From Streptomyces sp. Ag109_O5-10 (GTDB lineage Bacteria > Actinomycetota > Actinomycetes > Streptomycetales > Streptomycetaceae), in NCBI RefSeq assembly GCF_900105755.1, contig NZ_FNTQ01000001.1:4154001-4218000 (forward strand): a stretch of DNA of 64,000 nucleotides. Direction: 5' to 3'. This document shows, one piece after another, positions 61,186 through 64,000 of the stretch. Numbering within the stretch: position 1 is the stretch's first letter; every line of letters begins with the position of its first letter. The translations under genes were made by a program, and so were the position numbers. The notes under the pieces are model-generated. The model made no database searches. It was not told where the DNA came from and saw only the letters and a list, made by a program, of their open reading frames with translations.

Positions 61186-61519
61186 ACCGGCACCCCGCCC
61201 CCGACCCTCGGCACTCTTCACCCGTTCGGCCTATCGACGCCCCTTTCGATCGCCTTTGAACCCAAAAGTAAAGAACTGTAGGCGGGGGTTCCGCTTGCTC
61301 CGGGCTTGCAGTACAAAGGGGTTAGCGGCCCGCGAGACCAAAGGACATCCGAGAGGATCACCTTTAAAACGCATTTGGCCCCACGGACCGAGCATGAACA
61401 CCGGGCACCCACGCGACGTCGACCCGTCGATTACGGGCCAGCCGCACCAGGTGACGGGCAAAGTACCCGACCTGATGGGCAACACATCGAGGACGCTTGG
61501 TAACCCGGTGAGCATGCCA

Positions 61520-61547
61520 GCGGCGGTACGAGCCCTCGTACCGCCGC
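61520..61547 (-). terminator. Terminator after the Fic-like gene
   Basis: GCGGCGGTACG (61520-61530) pairs perfectly with 61537-61547 across a 6-nt loop that can itself pair partly. It lies 40 nt beyond the Fic-like gene's stop. The rest of 61186-61519 holds no gene I can support; a plus-strand frame from ATG 61394 (MNTGHPRDVDPSITGQPHQV) is open through the hairpin and is unlikely to be real. Confidence 0.75.
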
Positions 61548-61587
61548 AACCCTTTCCCGGGGCCCCGCGCGGCTTTCCGGACGGCTC

Positions 61588-62412
61588 CTACGCCGCCCCG
61601 CGCTGCAGCGCCTCGCACACCGCCGTCGACTCGCGCACGCCGAGTTCGACCGCCCGCCCGCAGTGCGCGATCCAGGCCGCCATCCCTTCCGGAGTACCGG
61701 AGACGTAGCCGTCCAAGGCCGCCAGGTAGGAGGCACGGCCCAGTTCGGCGTGGCCGACCTCGGCGGGGCAGATCGCCTTGGGGTCGAGGCCGCTGCCGAT
61801 CAGCACGATCCGCTCGGCCGCGCGGGCGACCAGCCCGTTGCAGGAGGTGAAGGGCCGCAGCGCGAGCAGTTCGCCGTGCACCACCGCGGCCGTGACCAGC
61901 GCGGGTGCCGCACTGCCCGCGACGACGAGTTCGGAGAGCCCTTCAAGGCGCGCAGACACCTCGTCGGCGTCCGGCAGTTCACGTTCCACCAGCGGCTCGT
62001 CGACGCGCTCGCCGACTCGCCGCGGCCGGCCGACCTCGTCGCCACCGGTCGCGGCCGCCACGAGGTGCAGCCTGGCCAGCACCCGCAGCGGTGACTGCCG
62101 CCAGATGGACAGCAGCTGACCCGCCTCCGCGGTCAGCCGCAGGGCCGCGCCGACCACGCGCGCTTCGCCGTCCACACCGAAGTCGGAGCGCCGCCGTACC
62201 TCCTCCAGCGCCCAGTCGGCACCGGACAGCGCGGCACTGCCCCGGGCGGCCCGCAGCGCGGCCTCCGAGGTGACGGCATTGCTGCGGCGCCGCATGACCC
62301 GATGCCCGTAGACCCGGTCCACGGCCTTGCGCACGGACTCCACGGACTCGGCCACCCCGGGCAGCGCGCCCAGGGCCGCGAGCGGATCGGCGGTCGCACC
62401 TGTCGTACTCAT
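61588..62412 (-). CDS. Fic-like protein lacking catalytic and inhibitory residues
   Basis: 274 residues from ATG 62412 (MSTTGATADPLAALGALPG). The Fic core aligns as ALVTAAVVHGELLALRPFTS then CNGLVARAAERIVLIGSGLD, where true Fic enzymes have HPFxxGNGRxAR. The catalytic His is Arg, and Gly and Arg of the loop are lost; Asn-Gly and the last Ala-Arg remain. Upstream, SAALSGADWALEEV replaces the (S/T)xxxE(G/N) inhibitory motif with Ser for Glu. AMP transfer is therefore improbable; a structural or regulatory role is more likely. The start codon is the centre of a 24-bp palindrome. Confidence 0.8.
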   Translation of the reverse strand: MSTTGATADPLAALGALPGVAESVESVRKAVDRVYGHRVMRRRSNAVTSEAALRAARGSAALSGADWALEEVRRRSDFGVDGEARVVGAALRLTAEAGQLLSIWRQSPLRVLARLHLVAAATGGDEVGRPRRVGERVDEPLVERELPDADEVSARLEGLSELVVAGSAAPALVTAAVVHGELLALRPFTSCNGLVARAAERIVLIGSGLDPKAICPAEVGHAELGRASYLAALDGYVSGTPEGMAAWIAHCGRAVELGVRESTAVCEALQRGAA

Positions 62413-62423
62413 GAGTACGACAG
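62400..62423. promoter_or_regulatory. 24-bp perfect palindrome centred on a start codon
   Basis: CTGTCGTACTCA (62400-62411) followed by its exact reverse complement (62412-62423). Its centre CATG contains the ATG of the Fic-like gene. It also lies 90 bp upstream of the divergent ATPase gene. A repressor bound here would block both genes. Confidence 0.75.
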
Positions 62424-62512
62424 TACGCACCGCACCCCGGGGCTCCACGAAGGAGTGGTCTTCTTCACTCCACATGACACGCACCGCCACCATACGACTA
62501 CTCTTCGTGAAC

Positions 62513-63493
62513 ATGAAAATTGCTTTCGTCGGGAAGGGCGGCAGCGGCAAGACCACGCTCTCCTCCCTGTTCATCCGCCATCTGGCGGCCGTCGGCGCGC
62601 CGGTCGTCGCCGTCGACGCCGACATCAACCAGCACCTCGGCCCCGCGCTCGGCCTCGACGAGACGGAGGCGGAGGCACTGCCCGCGATGGGCGAACGGCT
62701 CTCCCTGATCAAGGACTACCTGCGCGGCCACAACCCGCGCATCGCCTCCGCCGCGACCATGATCAAGACCACCCCGCCCGGCGAGGGTTCGCGGCTGGTC
62801 CGGGTGCGGGAGCCCAATCCGGTGTACGACGCCTGCGCGCGGCCGGTGGAACTCGACGGCGGTGCCGTCCGTTTGATGGTCACCGGACCCTTCACGGAGG
62901 CCGACCTGGGGGTCTCCTGCTACCACTCCAAGACGGGAGCGGTGGAGCTGTTCCTGAACCACCTCGTCGACGGCCCCGACGAGTACGTCGTGGTGGACAT
63001 GACGGCGGGCTCGGACTCCTTCGCCTCCGGCATGTTCACCCGCTTCGACATCACGTTCCTCGTCGCCGAGCCGACCCGGAAGGGGGTCTCCGTCTACCGC
63101 CAGTACAAGGAGTACGCCGGGGACTTCGGCGTCGTCCTGAAGGTCGTGGGCAACAAGGTGCAGGGGCAGGAGGACATCGACTTCCTGCGCTCGGAGGTCG
63201 GGGACGACCTGCTGGTCACGGTCGGGCACTCGGACTGGGTGCGCGCCATGGAGAAGGGCCGCCCGCCCCGGTTCGACCTCCTGGAGAACCCCAACTCCCG
63301 TGCTCTGCACACCCTGAAGGTGGCCACCGACGCGACGTACCAGCTGCGGGACTGGGAGCGCTACACCCGGCAGATGGTCCACTTCCACCTGAAGAACGCC
63401 CTGTCGTGGGGTAACGAGCGCACTGGGGTCGACCTGGCGACGCAGATCGACCCCGGCTTCGTGCTCGGCGAGGGAGTGGCCGCCACCGCCTGA
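62513..63493 (+). CDS. CooC/MinD-type ATP-binding protein
   Basis: 326 residues from ATG 62513. A deviant Walker A, MKIAFVGKGGSGKTTLSSLF, has the signature Lys of dimeric MinD/NifH/CooC ATPases. VVAVDADINQHLGPALGLDE (switch I) and YVVVDMTAGSDSFASGMFTR (Walker B/switch II) follow, then FLVAEPTRKGVSVYRQYKEY and VVGNKVQGQEDIDFL. CooC relatives insert nickel into enzymes; no such enzyme or metal-binding CxC is in view. Function unknown. It is divergent from the Fic-like gene. Confidence 0.88.
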   Translation: MKIAFVGKGGSGKTTLSSLFIRHLAAVGAPVVAVDADINQHLGPALGLDETEAEALPAMGERLSLIKDYLRGHNPRIASAATMIKTTPPGEGSRLVRVREPNPVYDACARPVELDGGAVRLMVTGPFTEADLGVSCYHSKTGAVELFLNHLVDGPDEYVVVDMTAGSDSFASGMFTRFDITFLVAEPTRKGVSVYRQYKEYAGDFGVVLKVVGNKVQGQEDIDFLRSEVGDDLLVTVGHSDWVRAMEKGRPPRFDLLENPNSRALHTLKVATDATYQLRDWERYTRQMVHFHLKNALSWGNERTGVDLATQIDPGFVLGEGVAATA

Positions 63494-63517
63494 CGGGCGG
63501 CGGCCCCGGCTCCGCGC

Positions 63518-64000
63518 CTACTGCTTGACGGCCGGCGCCCCGGGCACCCCCTTCGGTGCCGGGGCGGGACGGCCGGACAGGAAGGACTCCCAGCCCTGCC
63601 GCGGGGCCTCGCCCACGTTCAGGGTGCGCAGCCTCGCCAGGACCTTCGGGTCCTGGGCATCCAGCCAGTCGGCCAGCTGCCGGAAGGAGACGCAGCGCAC
63701 CTCGGGCTTGTTGCACACGTCCGCGACGACCTCGTCGAGGGCACGCATGTAGGTGCCGCCGTTCCAGGACTCGAAGTGGTTGCCGATGACGAGCGGTGCG
63801 CGGTTGCCGTTGTAGGCCCGGTTGAAGCCCTGGAGCAGCCCGTCGCGCATCTGGTCGCCCCAGTAGTCGTACTTGTCGGGGTCACCCTGGGTCGACGTGC
63901 CGGACTGGTTGACCATGAAGTTGTAGTCCATGGTCAGCTGCTCGTAGGTGTGGCCGGGGAAGGGGACGAGCTGCATCGACAGGTCCCACAGCCCCTCCCT
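63518..64000 (-). CDS. Polysaccharide deacetylase-like secreted protein (5' end outside window)
   Basis: The frame enters from beyond 64000 (EGLWDLSMQLVPFPGH) and ends at 63518. The visible 160 residues, QLTMDYNFMVNQSGTSTQGD, LLQGFNRAYNGNRAPLVIGN, HFESWNGGTYMRALDEVVAD and CVSFRQLADWLDA, resemble the C-terminal half of actinobacterial polysaccharide deacetylase-family proteins. The metal-binding motifs would be upstream of the window edge. Confidence 0.7.
   Translation of the reverse strand, partial: REGLWDLSMQLVPFPGHTYEQLTMDYNFMVNQSGTSTQGDPDKYDYWGDQMRDGLLQGFNRAYNGNRAPLVIGNHFESWNGGTYMRALDEVVADVCNKPEVRCVSFRQLADWLDAQDPKVLARLRTLNVGEAPRQGWESFLSGRPAPAPKGVPGAPAVKQ

Noticed and set aside
61394..61708. 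Plus-strand ORF MNTGHPRDVDPSITG...
   Set aside because: It runs through a terminator hairpin and into the antisense of the Fic-like gene; no ribosome-binding site or family resemblance.

Overview
The window is high-GC (about 70%) actinobacterial chromosome with GTG/TTG starts, ATGA/GTGA gene overlaps and a typical Streptomyces gene set (tipA, bldG, an AfsR-type SARP regulator, DUF397/XRE pairs, a lysine-tailed topA, an MFS-tmk fusion). It is almost certainly from a Streptomyces species. No CRISPR array, intact insertion sequence, plasmid origin or integrase was found.

Layout. 1-9.6 kb: a DedA protein, a YbjQ-like protein, tipA with its own thiostrepton-type promoter, a ClC transporter followed by glutamate decarboxylase (a possible acid-stress pair), a DinB protein, an aldehyde dehydrogenase, and a WhiJ-like triad (XRE regulator, ATP-binding protein, DUF397 protein). 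Two genes of the triad carry the same 30-bp motif upstream. 9.6-20.4 kb: a broken S14 ribosomal protein gene, two lipoproteins, a triple copy of a dispersed Streptomyces repeat, a DUF2786 protein, a ClpC2-like HTH/Clp-N protein whose leaderless promoter is built from two palindromes, a family A DNA polymerase, a giant SARP/NB-ARC/TPR regulator and a glycosyltransferase. 20.4-34.9 kb: an accessory, partly decayed block. It holds a secreted LamG protein and a 2282-residue RHS/YD-repeat polymorphic toxin (HINT plus GIY-YIG nuclease tip), followed by an overlapping Imm26-type gene, remnants of an older toxin cassette, an unknown small gene and an Imm32-type gene. Fragments of a LuxR-type ATPase and a WD40 protein flank it, and tRNA-Thr(CGT) marks its right edge.

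34.98-64 kb: conserved core in an order resembling the S. coelicolor SCO3540-SCO3559 region (from memory): a TAP-like protease, holB, tmk, topA, a small membrane protein, a methyltransferase, a secreted lipoprotein, the H+-pyrophosphatase hppA, an anti-sigma kinase homologue and bldG, an MrfA/Hrq1-type helicase, a tad/Flp pilus operon with translationally coupled genes, a HAD-IB phosphatase, a Fic-like protein lacking the key Fic residues, a CooC/MinD-type ATPase divergent from it across a 24-bp palindrome, and the end of a secreted deacetylase-like protein.

The strongest leads are regulatory. They are the two-palindrome leaderless promoter of the ClpC2-like gene (13.2 kb), the duplicated 30-bp motif of the WhiJ-like triad (8.5 and 9.6 kb), the 24-bp palindrome centred on a start codon (62.4 kb), and the toxin/immunity cassette with its fossil (21.3-23.9 kb). 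All functional statements rest on reading motifs by eye; no search was run.
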